Of a DNA stretch of 26,046 nucleotides, positions 7,277-14,120 are shown one piece after another. The translations under genes were made by a program, and so were the position numbers. Numbering within the stretch: the stretch's first letter is position 1; the number at the start of each line of letters is the position of its first letter. Origin of the DNA: STD2-102 sp964414205 (GTDB lineage Bacteria; Bacillota; Clostridia; Christensenellales; CAG-917); contig CAYPVP010000015.1 in NCBI GenBank assembly GCA_964414205.1, positions 1-26,046 on the forward strand, written 5' to 3'. Below the pieces are notes generated by a model that was not told the origin of the DNA, searched no databases, and saw only the letters and a list, made by a program, of their open reading frames with translations.

Positions 7277-8205
7277 TTGTCTTCCTCCTCGCTCTCATTT
7301 TGAACATCGTTCTTTTGCACATCTTCACTTTTGCAAGTTTTGCAATCTTGTTCATAAGCAATGTCATCTATTTTTTCTTCAATCAAATTTGCATCATCAC
7401 TTGCTGGAAAAACTTCAATCTCAGAATTTTCTGTTGCTCCAAAAGATGATGTTTCATATGCAAATTTTTTGTTTTTTCGGACATTGATTTTTTTGTAGTT
7501 TCCTCTGTCGCCCTTTGCAAGTTGCTTTTCAATCAATTTCAAAACTCCTGTCAAAATCAAAACAACAATCAAATACATTACAGCCGAAATTAGCAATGGG
7601 AACAAATAGTCAAATGTTACAGATTGAATCAATCCAGGAACTTTTCCTAAATCGAGAATTCCGACATATCCAACAATTGCAGTTTCTTTGACAAGCATGA
7701 TAAATTCATTGAACAACGGTGGCATGACATTTCGCACTGCCTGAGGGGTTATGATTTTGAACATCGTTTGTCCTGTGGAAAGTCCAAGAGAACGACCTGC
7801 TTCCATTTGTCCATCATCAACAGATTCAAAGCCAGCACGAACAATTTCGGCAACATATGCCCCAGAATTCAAACCAAAAGTTATTGCACCAATCACAATT
7901 CCATTTTTCACCGAAACCATAACAATGAAATACATAATAAACAACTGCAAAACAACTGGTGTGCCTCTAATGATAGTGATGTACAAATTGGCAATTGCAG
8001 TCAAAAATTTCAGTTTTCCTGTTTTTTTGTTGACATACTTTACCATTGCCAAAAAAACACCAATAACAATTCCTAAAAGTCCTGCAAACAAAGCAATGAG
8101 CAATGTGTTGCCAAGACCTTTAAAATACATTTTCCATCTATCATCATAAATAAATGCTTTTATAAATCTTTCCGAAAAAGACAAAGCAGAAACTATATTT
8201 GTCAT
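7273..8205 (-). CDS. Polar amino-acid ABC transporter permease with acidic C-terminal tail
   Basis: A membrane permease of the His/Glu/Gln/Arg family. About five membrane helices lie between residues 31 and 223. The cytoplasmic EAA loop EAGRSLGLSTGQTMFKII (136-153) docks on the ATPase. The first helices carry the family motif GTPVVLQLFI (81-90). Family members usually stop shortly after the last helix, at 220-240 residues; this one continues to 310 with a polar tail (about 235-310) that is basic first, then strongly acidic, and contains CKTC (288-291). AGGAGA lies just upstream of the ATG at 8205. It follows the binding-protein gene after a hairpin and overlaps the ATPase gene by four bases. 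It probably works as a homodimer because only one permease gene is present. Confidence 0.94.
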   Translation of the reverse strand: MTNIVSALSFSERFIKAFIYDDRWKMYFKGLGNTLLIALFAGLLGIVIGVFLAMVKYVNKKTGKLKFLTAIANLYITIIRGTPVVLQLFIMYFIVMVSVKNGIVIGAITFGLNSGAYVAEIVRAGFESVDDGQMEAGRSLGLSTGQTMFKIITPQAVRNVMPPLFNEFIMLVKETAIVGYVGILDLGKVPGLIQSVTFDYLFPLLISAVMYLIVVLILTGVLKLIEKQLAKGDRGNYKKINVRKNKKFAYETSSFGATENSEIEVFPASDDANLIEEKIDDIAYEQDCKTCKSEDVQKNDVQNESEEEDK

Positions 8206-8227
8206 ATTTTTCTCCTAAAACCACATA

Positions 8228-8247
8228 AAGAGGGCATTAGCCCTCTT
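8228..8247 (-). terminator. Intra-operon hairpin between binding protein and permease genes
   Basis: An eight-bp stem (AAGAGGGC with GCCCTCTT) closes a four-base loop; flanking CCACA and TGTGG can extend it. On the minus strand it is followed by only three T, so it is a weak terminator at best. In transporter operons such hairpins often protect the binding-protein mRNA and lower permease and ATPase output, which would fit here. Confidence 0.6.
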
Positions 8248-8273
8248 GTGGATATTTTTCAAATTTTAAAAAC

Positions 8274-9173
8274 TTAGTTGACACGGCTAAGCAAAAGTTG
8301 TGCTGGAAGTTTGTCCATAACGATTGCATCAATACGTCCTGCTTGCAAATCAGCATAGACAAGTGCATATTGAGCATAACGACTGACTGTTGAACCAGTG
8401 ATTTTGACAAGTTTATCATCTTCTACTGTATCAGTTCCATTTGTGTTCAAATAGCCCCCTTCTGTTGTTGCTTTTGTTGCAATGATGTCACCTGATGTTC
8501 CTTGTTGAACACCAATTTTTTTGCCAGAAAGTGAACCAAGTGAATTCAATCCACTGCCTTTTGCTGAAACGATGACCAATGTTGAACTTGCATACACATG
8601 TGAAAAATCAACTGTTTCCAAACGAGCATCGGTGATTGTGATGCCAGCAGCACCTGCAACATATCCTGTCGATTTAGCAACAAATGTTGAAATGTTGTCA
8701 AAAAGAACATCTTGAACATTCAAAGTGCAACCGAGGTTTTCAGCAACTTGACTCATGATTGCCACATCAAGTCCAACAACTTTTCCACCCTTGATAAATT
8801 CATATGGAGCAAATCCTGATTCAGTGTACATTGTAACTGTTCCTGCTTGACCAAAATTCCAAGATGTTTTGAGTCCTTCTGGAACAACAGCAACTTGTCC
8901 TGACATTTCTTCTTCTGCGACTTTTGAATAGTAGTCAGAATATTTTTGCATATTTCCATTTGCATTCCATTCATCAACAACTTTGTTTACAGCATTCATC
9001 ATTGCTGTGTTTTCTTTTTTGATTGAGATGCCGAAATCTTCTTTGAACAAATCAGTTGCGTCAACCATTTCATAAGTTGTTTTGTCACCACCGCATGCTG
9101 TCAAAGCAACTGTGCATCCAACAATTGTTGCAATCATCAAAACGATTGCCAAAATCTTTCCAAATTTTTTCAT
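8274..9173 (-). CDS. Amino-acid-binding lipoprotein, apparently circularly permuted
   Basis: The ligand receptor of the downstream ABC importer. A lipoprotein signal (KK, hydrophobic core, LTAC with Cys27) predicts export and lipid anchoring. Residues 111-299 are a type-3 solute-binding core: ESGFAPYEF (118-126), GLDVAIMSQVAENLG (134-148), ITITDARLETVDFS (178-191), GKKIGVQQGTSGD (217-229) and DAIVMDKLPAQLLL (282-295). The protein stops there, although the family normally continues with a FGIAVRKGN...LLxxVNxxLxxLKxxGxxxKI segment. A segment of exactly that type (EDFGISIKKENTAMMNAVNK, 45-64, to about 83) lies at the N-terminus, before the core. This is the order expected of a circular permutation. 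GGAGGAG precedes the ATG. Substrate cannot be read from the sequence. Confidence 0.93.
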   Translation of the reverse strand: MKKFGKILAIVLMIATIVGCTVALTACGGDKTTYEMVDATDLFKEDFGISIKKENTAMMNAVNKVVDEWNANGNMQKYSDYYSKVAEEEMSGQVAVVPEGLKTSWNFGQAGTVTMYTESGFAPYEFIKGGKVVGLDVAIMSQVAENLGCTLNVQDVLFDNISTFVAKSTGYVAGAAGITITDARLETVDFSHVYASSTLVIVSAKGSGLNSLGSLSGKKIGVQQGTSGDIIATKATTEGGYLNTNGTDTVEDDKLVKITGSTVSRYAQYALVYADLQAGRIDAIVMDKLPAQLLLSRVN

Positions 9174-9204
9174 ATACTCCTCCGAGCGATTTGTTTATCT
9201 TTAT

Positions 9205-9221
9205 GGTGCAATCTTAGCACC
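9205..9221. promoter_or_regulatory. Inverted repeat spanning the -10 box of the ABC operon promoter
   Basis: GGTGC (9205-9209) and GCACC (9217-9221) are separated by seven bases that contain the putative -10 box. Placement over the -10 element is typical of a repressor operator. The arms are short, so it may be chance. Confidence 0.4.
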
Positions 9222-9240
9222 GGCACCACCATTCATGCAA
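9211..9240 (-). promoter_or_regulatory. Putative promoter of the ABC transporter operon
   Basis: On the minus strand TTGCAT (9235-9240) is followed after 18 bp by TAAGAT (9211-9216), preceded by TGC as in extended -10 promoters. The resulting leader would be about 30-40 nt and ends in GGAGGAG before the start codon. The -35 box is poor (3 of 6). Confidence 0.5.
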
Positions 9241-9371
9241 CATTATTCATTCACAATGGAATATTTTGCTATTTTTATGTATTTTATGTCGGTTTTTATG
9301 CAAATATGCAAATATAGTGTATAATTATACAAAACAATTTATAATATTAGTCAACTTGTTTTCCACATGGT

Positions 9372-9540
9372 TATTTTTCAATTTTCAATTTTCAATTTAC
9401 CATTTTGCTTTTTGCATTCTACCATTTTACTTTTTGCGTTTTTGTTGTTTTGCCGTTTTGCATTTTACCATTTTTGCATTTTGCTTTTTGCTTTTTGCTT
9501 CTTGCTTCTTGCTTCTTGCATTTTTCTTTTTTACAATTTG
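9372..9540. repeat. T-rich heptad repeat tract
   Basis: The tract begins with about three copies of the 7-mer TTTTCAA (from about 9376), continues as degenerate ATTTTGC-like words, and ends in five exact-period 7-bp units (CTTTTTG, CTTTTTG, then three CTTCTTG) at 9484-9518. The shared 7-bp period points to slipped-strand expansion. Almost all purines are on the other strand. Confidence 0.75.
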
Positions 9541-9621
9541 CAACAATTTTACAAAAATACTTTTCTTGTTCGACTTTCATTTGTCATTAACAATTTTTGA
9601 CAAAATTGAATAATTATATTA

Positions 9622-9650
9622 TTGACAATAAATCTATTGAGTCCTATAAT
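9622..9650 (+). promoter_or_regulatory. Consensus promoter of the phosphoribosyltransferase gene
   Basis: TTGACA (9622-9627), a 17-bp spacer and TATAAT (9645-9650): a perfect match to the sigma-A consensus and the strongest promoter in the window. Confidence 0.9.
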
Positions 9651-9654
9651 ATTT

Positions 9655-9679
9655 GTCGGATTGCATTTTTCAATCCGAC
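9655..9679 (+). promoter_or_regulatory. Perfect inverted repeat at the transcription start
   Basis: GTCGGATTG (9655-9663) and CAATCCGAC (9671-9679) form a perfect nine-bp inverted repeat around seven bases. It begins within a few bases of the predicted +1. It could be an operator, a 5'-end RNA hairpin that protects the message, or a REP-like element. It is not followed by a T-run, so it is not a terminator. Confidence 0.75.
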
Positions 9680-9705
9680 CTACAAAAGCATATTGGAGGC
9701 TATAT

Positions 9706-10248
9706 ATGCAACAATACTACACTATGACCATCGCAGGTCTTGAAAGAAATTTGCCAATCTGCCCTGTCAACGAAAATCTTGACATTGCTGGCTTTGTTAT
9801 GTTTTCAGATGTCGAACTAACAATTGCATGTGCAAAAGAACTTTTGAAAATCGCACCTGATTTTGACTTGATTTTGACAGCAGAAAGCAAAGGAATTCCT
9901 CTTGCCTATGAAATGGCTCGCCAAAGTGGAAAAAATTATATTTTGGCAAGAAAGTCTGCAAAACTTTATATGAGAAGACCAATCAAAGTTGAAGTCAAAT
10001 CAATCACAACTGCAAAAATTCAAGAACTATATCTTGATGTTGAAGATGCCAACAAACTCAATGGAAAAAGAGTTTTGATTGTTGATGATGTCATTTCAAC
10101 AGGAGAATCATTGAGAGCCCTTGAAACATTGCTTTCAACAACTGGTGCAAACGTTGTCGGAAAAATGGCAGTTCTTGCAGAAGGTGATTCAGGTGATAGA
10201 AGCGACATTCTATACCTTGAAAAATTGCCACTTTTCTTCAAAAATTAG
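9706..10248 (+). CDS. Phosphoribosyltransferase, adenine-phosphoribosyltransferase-like
   Basis: The PRPP-binding signature VLIVDDVISTGES (123-135) places this 180-residue protein in the type I phosphoribosyltransferase fold, which joins a nucleobase to PRPP in purine salvage. The overall pattern, with an N-terminal MTIAGLERNLPICPVNENLDI-type start (7-27) and DLILTAESKGIPLAYEMAR (54-72), resembles Clostridia proteins usually annotated as adenine or xanthine phosphoribosyltransferase; the base specificity is not certain. I chose the ATG at 9706 because GGAGG lies seven bases upstream; the frame opens earlier, but that part overlaps the promoter and inverted repeat. The gene stands alone, with a consensus promoter before it and a terminator after it. 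Confidence 0.88.
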   Translation: MQQYYTMTIAGLERNLPICPVNENLDIAGFVMFSDVELTIACAKELLKIAPDFDLILTAESKGIPLAYEMARQSGKNYILARKSAKLYMRRPIKVEVKSITTAKIQELYLDVEDANKLNGKRVLIVDDVISTGESLRALETLLSTTGANVVGKMAVLAEGDSGDRSDILYLEKLPLFFKN

Positions 10249-10320
10249 TTTTACATAGTTCAGTTCCAAAAAAAACTATACAAAAACTATTTTTAATTTG
10301 TTTTAAACAATTTCAACATC

Positions 10321-10354
10321 AAAGAGCAAACAACAAAAAGTTTGCTCTTTTTTT
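10321..10354 (+). terminator. Terminator of the phosphoribosyltransferase gene
   Basis: A perfect 11-bp stem (AAAGAGCAAAC with GTTTGCTCTTT) closes an eight-base loop and runs into TTTTTTT. Confidence 0.93.
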
Positions 10355-10449
10355 GTATGTTTTTTTTGCAATTTTCAAAATTTTTGCATGACAAATTTCT
10401 ATATTTTTGTCGAAAAGTCGCTCCTGCTCGGCTATTTTTTCAATTTTTG

Positions 10450-10478
10450 TTGACTGTGCACCAATATTGTATTAAAAT
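10450..10478 (+). promoter_or_regulatory. Promoter of the ilvB-ilvN-leuA-cimA operon
   Basis: TTGACT (10450-10455), a 17-bp spacer and TAAAAT (10473-10478). The message would start about 25 nt before the ilvB ATG, too short for a T-box or a leader-peptide attenuator. Confidence 0.8.
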
Positions 10479-10509
10479 AAGTAATCAAGAAAAGACTTTG
10501 GTGAAAAAC

Positions 10510-12090
10510 ATGAAACTAACAGGCGCTGAAATTTTGTTGAAAAGTTTGGAAGAACAAAATGTTGAAACTATTTTTGGATATCCAGGTAGTTCTATTTTGT
10601 CCGTCTATGACCATCTTTCAAATTCAAAAATTCGCCACATCTTGACTGTGCATGAACAAGGTGCTTGCTTTTGTGCAAGTGGCTATGCAAGGTCAACTGG
10701 AAAAGTTGGTGTTGTGCTTGCAACATCTGGCCCTGGTGCAACAAATTTGTTGACAGGAATTGCTGATGCCTATATGGACAGTGTTCCATTGATTGCAATC
10801 ACTGGCAATGTTCCACTTCAAAATCTCGGACATGACACTTTTCAAGAAGTCGACACATTCGGCATCACAATGCCTGTTGTAAAATACAGTTATATCGTAA
10901 AAGATATTGCTTCTTTGCACACAATAATTTGCGAAGCATTTTGCCTTGCAACAACAGGAAGACCTGGCCCAATTTTGATTGACATTCCATCAAACATTTT
11001 TGATGAAACTTACACATTTGAAAATATAGTTGACTCTTGCAATCGCAAGCAACAAACATCTACACTGCAAATCCAAGAAATTGCAAACCTGATTGAGTCA
11101 TCTTCAAAACCATTTTTATATTTGGGAGGAGGTGTCATTTCTTCAAATGCTTCTCAACAAGTTTTGGAACTGGCACAAAAACTTCAATGCCCAATTGCAT
11201 CATCTTTTATGGGACTTGGTGCAATTCCATCAAACCACCCAAATTTTTTGGGTGTTGCATCTTCAAACAATCAAAACATTGAAAACGCAATCAAAGATTG
11301 CGATTTGTTCATTTGTCTTGGTGCAAGGTTCAACAGTCGTTTGAATGAAAAATTTCAAAATTTGCTCAGCAAACAAACCAAAATCATTCATATGGACATC
11401 GACAATGCAGAAATTGACAAAAACTTTCCAACTCTGTGCTATTGCATTGGCGATATAAAAGAAATTTTGTCGCAACTTGTCCCAAAATTGAAAACAAAAA
11501 AGGTTTGGCTTGATATTTCCCAATTTCAAATCGATAAAGGCAACACAAAAAAATCTAACATTTTTCTTGATTTTTTGACATTTATCCCAAAAGTGTTTGG
11601 TGATGATGTCATCATTGCAACTGATGTTGGGCTACACCAAATTTGGACTGCTCAAAACTATGCTTTCTCCTTTCCAAGACAATTTTTGACAAGTGGGGGC
11701 TTGGGTGCAATGGGCTTTGGCATGGGTGCTTCAATCGGGGCTTCAATCGGGACTCAAAAGCGAGTTGTCCTCATCACTGGTGATGGTTCATTCAACATGA
11801 ACTTCAATGAATTGGCGACGGCTGTTGCAAACAAAATTCCAATTGTAATTGTCGTTTTAAACAACAAATCTTTGGGACTAATTCGCAAAATGCAAAAAGA
11901 AACCTACAAACGACACTATGTTGAGTCATCGCTCAATACCAACATAAATTATGTAGCCCTTGCAAAATCTTTTGGGGCATGCGGAATGAAAATCAACAAA
12001 AATTCAGACTTTGAATCTGCTCTGCAAAAAGCAAAATCATGTGACAAACCATTTGTAATAGATTTTAAAATTTCAATGAAAACATTTTGA
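10510..12090 (+). CDS. ilvB: Acetolactate synthase large (catalytic) subunit
   Basis: This thiamine-diphosphate enzyme condenses two pyruvates to acetolactate (valine, leucine) or pyruvate with 2-oxobutyrate (isoleucine). The 526-residue protein has the family start LTGAEILLKSLEEQ, FGYPGSS (22-28), the cofactor-activating glutamate in VHEQGA (Glu49), TSGPGATN, and the thiamine-diphosphate/Mg motif GDGSFNMN (about 424-431). The frame is open upstream, but the ATG at 10510 gives the normal N-terminus; a GTG nine bases earlier is an alternative. The ribosome site is weak (GGTG), and the short leader follows a good promoter. A 12-bp tandem repeat (11728-11751) encodes GASIGASI without disturbing the motif spacing. 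First gene of a four-gene operon. Confidence 0.95.
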   Translation: MKLTGAEILLKSLEEQNVETIFGYPGSSILSVYDHLSNSKIRHILTVHEQGACFCASGYARSTGKVGVVLATSGPGATNLLTGIADAYMDSVPLIAITGNVPLQNLGHDTFQEVDTFGITMPVVKYSYIVKDIASLHTIICEAFCLATTGRPGPILIDIPSNIFDETYTFENIVDSCNRKQQTSTLQIQEIANLIESSSKPFLYLGGGVISSNASQQVLELAQKLQCPIASSFMGLGAIPSNHPNFLGVASSNNQNIENAIKDCDLFICLGARFNSRLNEKFQNLLSKQTKIIHMDIDNAEIDKNFPTLCYCIGDIKEILSQLVPKLKTKKVWLDISQFQIDKGNTKKSNIFLDFLTFIPKVFGDDVIIATDVGLHQIWTAQNYAFSFPRQFLTSGGLGAMGFGMGASIGASIGTQKRVVLITGDGSFNMNFNELATAVANKIPIVIVVLNNKSLGLIRKMQKETYKRHYVESSLNTNINYVALAKSFGACGMKINKNSDFESALQKAKSCDKPFVIDFKISMKTF

Positions 12091-12108
12091 CACACAAAGA
12101 GAGGAAAA

Positions 12109-12615
12109 ATGGAAACACAAAAACATATCATTTCAATTTTGACAAAAAACCAACCAGGTGTTCTATCTCGCATTTCTGGAATGTTTTCTAGAAGAGGCTA
12201 CAACATTGATGGACTTTCTGTTTGTGCGACTGAAAATCAATCTTTTTCAAGAATGACAATCACTGTCACAGGAACAAAAGCAACGACAAAACAAATCATC
12301 AGTCAACTTGAAAAACAAGTCGATGTCGAAAAGGTTTTAGATTTTGATGAAACAAATGTTGCTTTTCGTGAATTGTTGCTCATCAAAGTCAAAGCAGAAC
12401 CAACAGAACGCAGTCAACTTTCCGATTTGTGTGGATTTTTCAAAGCAAAAGCCATTGACATCACACAACACACAATGATGTTGGAATTGACAGGAAGCAC
12501 CCAAAAAATTGATGCTTTCATTGAAATTTTGAAGCAATATTCAATCATTGAAATGGCAAGAACAGGTGGCGCTGCACTTGAAAGAGGACACAATGAAAAC
12601 AATCAAAATTTTTGA
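12109..12615 (+). CDS. ilvN: Acetolactate synthase small (regulatory) subunit
   Basis: The small subunit activates the catalytic subunit and confers feedback inhibition, usually by valine. The 168-residue protein has the N-terminal ACT domain signature VLSRISGMFSRRGYNIDGL and the C-terminal small-subunit domain ending MARTGGAALERG, as in the family. The start follows GAGAGG with good spacing, 18 bp after ilvB. Its last 23 bases overlap the start of leuA, indicating coupled translation. Some annotations would call it ilvH; the two names are used for the same function. Confidence 0.95.
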   Translation: METQKHIISILTKNQPGVLSRISGMFSRRGYNIDGLSVCATENQSFSRMTITVTGTKATTKQIISQLEKQVDVEKVLDFDETNVAFRELLLIKVKAEPTERSQLSDLCGFFKAKAIDITQHTMMLELTGSTQKIDAFIEILKQYSIIEMARTGGAALERGHNENNQNF

Positions 12616-14119
12616 CACGACCTTGCGAGATGGCGAACAATCGCCAGGATGTAGCATGCATCTTTCAGAAAAACTTGATGTTGCAGAAGCCTTGGAGTCT
12701 TTGAAAGTTGACATCATTGAGGCTGGTTTTCCTGTTTGTAGCAAAGAAGATTTCAAAGCCGTCAAAGAAATTTCCAAACTCATCAAAAATGCAACAGTCA
12801 CAGGTCTTTCTCGTGCAAAAGAAGAAGACATTGATGAAGCCTATCAAGCACTCAAATTTGCAGTCAATCCTTTGCTACACATTTTCATTGCAACAAGCCC
12901 AATTCACTTGCAACACAAATTGAAAATGTCGCAAGACGAAGTTTTGCAATCAATCAGACATCATTTGAACTATGCAAAAAAATATACAACCAATTTGCAA
13001 TTTTCTTTTGAAGATGCTTCTCGCACTCCAAAAGAGTTTTTGCTTAAAGCAACAAACATGGCAATCAAATCAGGTGCAAAAGTCGTAAATTTTCCTGATA
13101 CCGTTGGTTTTTGCTCTCCAAATGAAATGTTCGAGTTGGTTTCATACTTAAAAAAGAATTGTGTAAGTGCTGAAAATGTTTTGTTTGGCGTGCACTGTCA
13201 CAATGATTTGGGGCTTGCAACTGCAAACACAATTTCAGCCATTGAAGCAGGTGCAGACCAAGTTGATTGCACCATAAATGGAATTGGTGAAAGAGCAGGA
13301 AATTGTGCGCTTGAAGAAATTGTGATGACACTCAAAACTAGAAAAGACATTTTTGACTATGACACAAACATTGACACAAAAAAGATTTTGAAAGCATCAA
13401 AACTTGTTTCAAACATCATTGGAGTCAAATTGCAACCAAACAAAGCCATTGTTGGTTCAAATGCTTTTGTGCATGAATCAGGAATTCATCAGCACGGCAT
13501 TTTGCAATCAACAAACACCTATGAGATTATGTCCCCAGAAGACATTGGATTTTCTCAAACGGAACTTGTGCTTGGCAAACACAGTGGCAAACACGCTTTT
13601 GTTGAAGTGCTAAAAGACATGGGCTACACCCTTGATGAAAACGAAATTTCAACATTTTTTGAAAAATTCAAAGAAGTTGCTGACCGAAAGAAATTTTTGA
13701 CAAGACAAGATTTGGACGCATTGCTAACACATGTCAATCGCCGACTTGTCAAAAGAAAATACATTTTGAAAGACTACGAAATCACTTCCTACAAAGGTGG
13801 AGCATGGGCAGAAATTTCACTTGACACCGAAGGCAAAAGTTTGAAGGAAAAAATGAATGGCGACGGACCAGTTGATGCTGCCTACAAAGCAATCATGTCG
13901 CTCACTGGTCAAAACTTCAACTTGAAAGACTATCAAATTCACTCAGTCACAAGTGGAAAAGACGCTCTTGGTGAAGCCATTGTCAAACTTTCGCTAAACG
14001 ATGAAATTGTCACTGGCAGAAGTGTTTCAACCGACGTTTTGGAAGCATCAATAAACGCATATCTGAATGCTGTCAACAAATTGACAGATTCTGAAAACAA
14101 CATCAAAGAAGAAAACTAA
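12593..14119 (+). CDS. leuA: 2-isopropylmalate synthase
   Basis: LeuA condenses acetyl-CoA with 2-oxoisovalerate, the first committed step of leucine synthesis. The 508-residue protein has the DTTLRDGEQ motif (8-16), HCHND (201-205) for metal binding in the TIM barrel, NGIGERAGN, and a C-terminal LeuA regulatory domain (from about residue 380) expected to bind leucine for feedback control. I chose the ATG at 12593 because AGAGGA lies upstream and the protein then begins with the family-typical MKTIKIFDTTLRDG; the longer frame would add 15 residues inside ilvN. The gene overlaps ilvN and ends one base before cimA, so all four genes are tightly coupled. Confidence 0.95.
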   Translation: MKTIKIFDTTLRDGEQSPGCSMHLSEKLDVAEALESLKVDIIEAGFPVCSKEDFKAVKEISKLIKNATVTGLSRAKEEDIDEAYQALKFAVNPLLHIFIATSPIHLQHKLKMSQDEVLQSIRHHLNYAKKYTTNLQFSFEDASRTPKEFLLKATNMAIKSGAKVVNFPDTVGFCSPNEMFELVSYLKKNCVSAENVLFGVHCHNDLGLATANTISAIEAGADQVDCTINGIGERAGNCALEEIVMTLKTRKDIFDYDTNIDTKKILKASKLVSNIIGVKLQPNKAIVGSNAFVHESGIHQHGILQSTNTYEIMSPEDIGFSQTELVLGKHSGKHAFVEVLKDMGYTLDENEISTFFEKFKEVADRKKFLTRQDLDALLTHVNRRLVKRKYILKDYEITSYKGGAWAEISLDTEGKSLKEKMNGDGPVDAAYKAIMSLTGQNFNLKDYQIHSVTSGKDALGEAIVKLSLNDEIVTGRSVSTDVLEASINAYLNAVNKLTDSENNIKEEN

Positions 14120-14120
14120 T

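Larger units (their letters stand above)
9174..9705. other. Divergent intergenic region with heptad repeats
   Basis: This 532-bp region separates the divergently transcribed binding-protein gene and phosphoribosyltransferase gene. It holds the two promoters, a 12-bp palindrome GTATAATTATAC (9319-9330), a tandem octamer ATGCAAAT (9298-9313) and a T-rich low-complexity tract (about 9372-9540). The reading frames across the T-rich tract are Phe/Leu/Cys strings produced by the repeats and have no ribosome sites, so I do not call genes there. Confidence 0.75.

Noticed and set aside
9231..9253. ArgR-type operator (ATTCA words) before the transporter operon
   Set aside because: The three ATTCA words are all in the same orientation and do not form the required inverted pair.
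9266..9613. Overlapping reading frames of 60-115 codons rich in Phe, Leu and Cys
   Set aside because: They are produced by the T-rich heptad repeats, have no ribosome sites, and exist in all three frames at once.
10450..10509. T-box or leader-peptide attenuator before ilvB
   Set aside because: The leader after the predicted start site is only about 25 nt and has no T-box consensus or Leu/Val-rich peptide.
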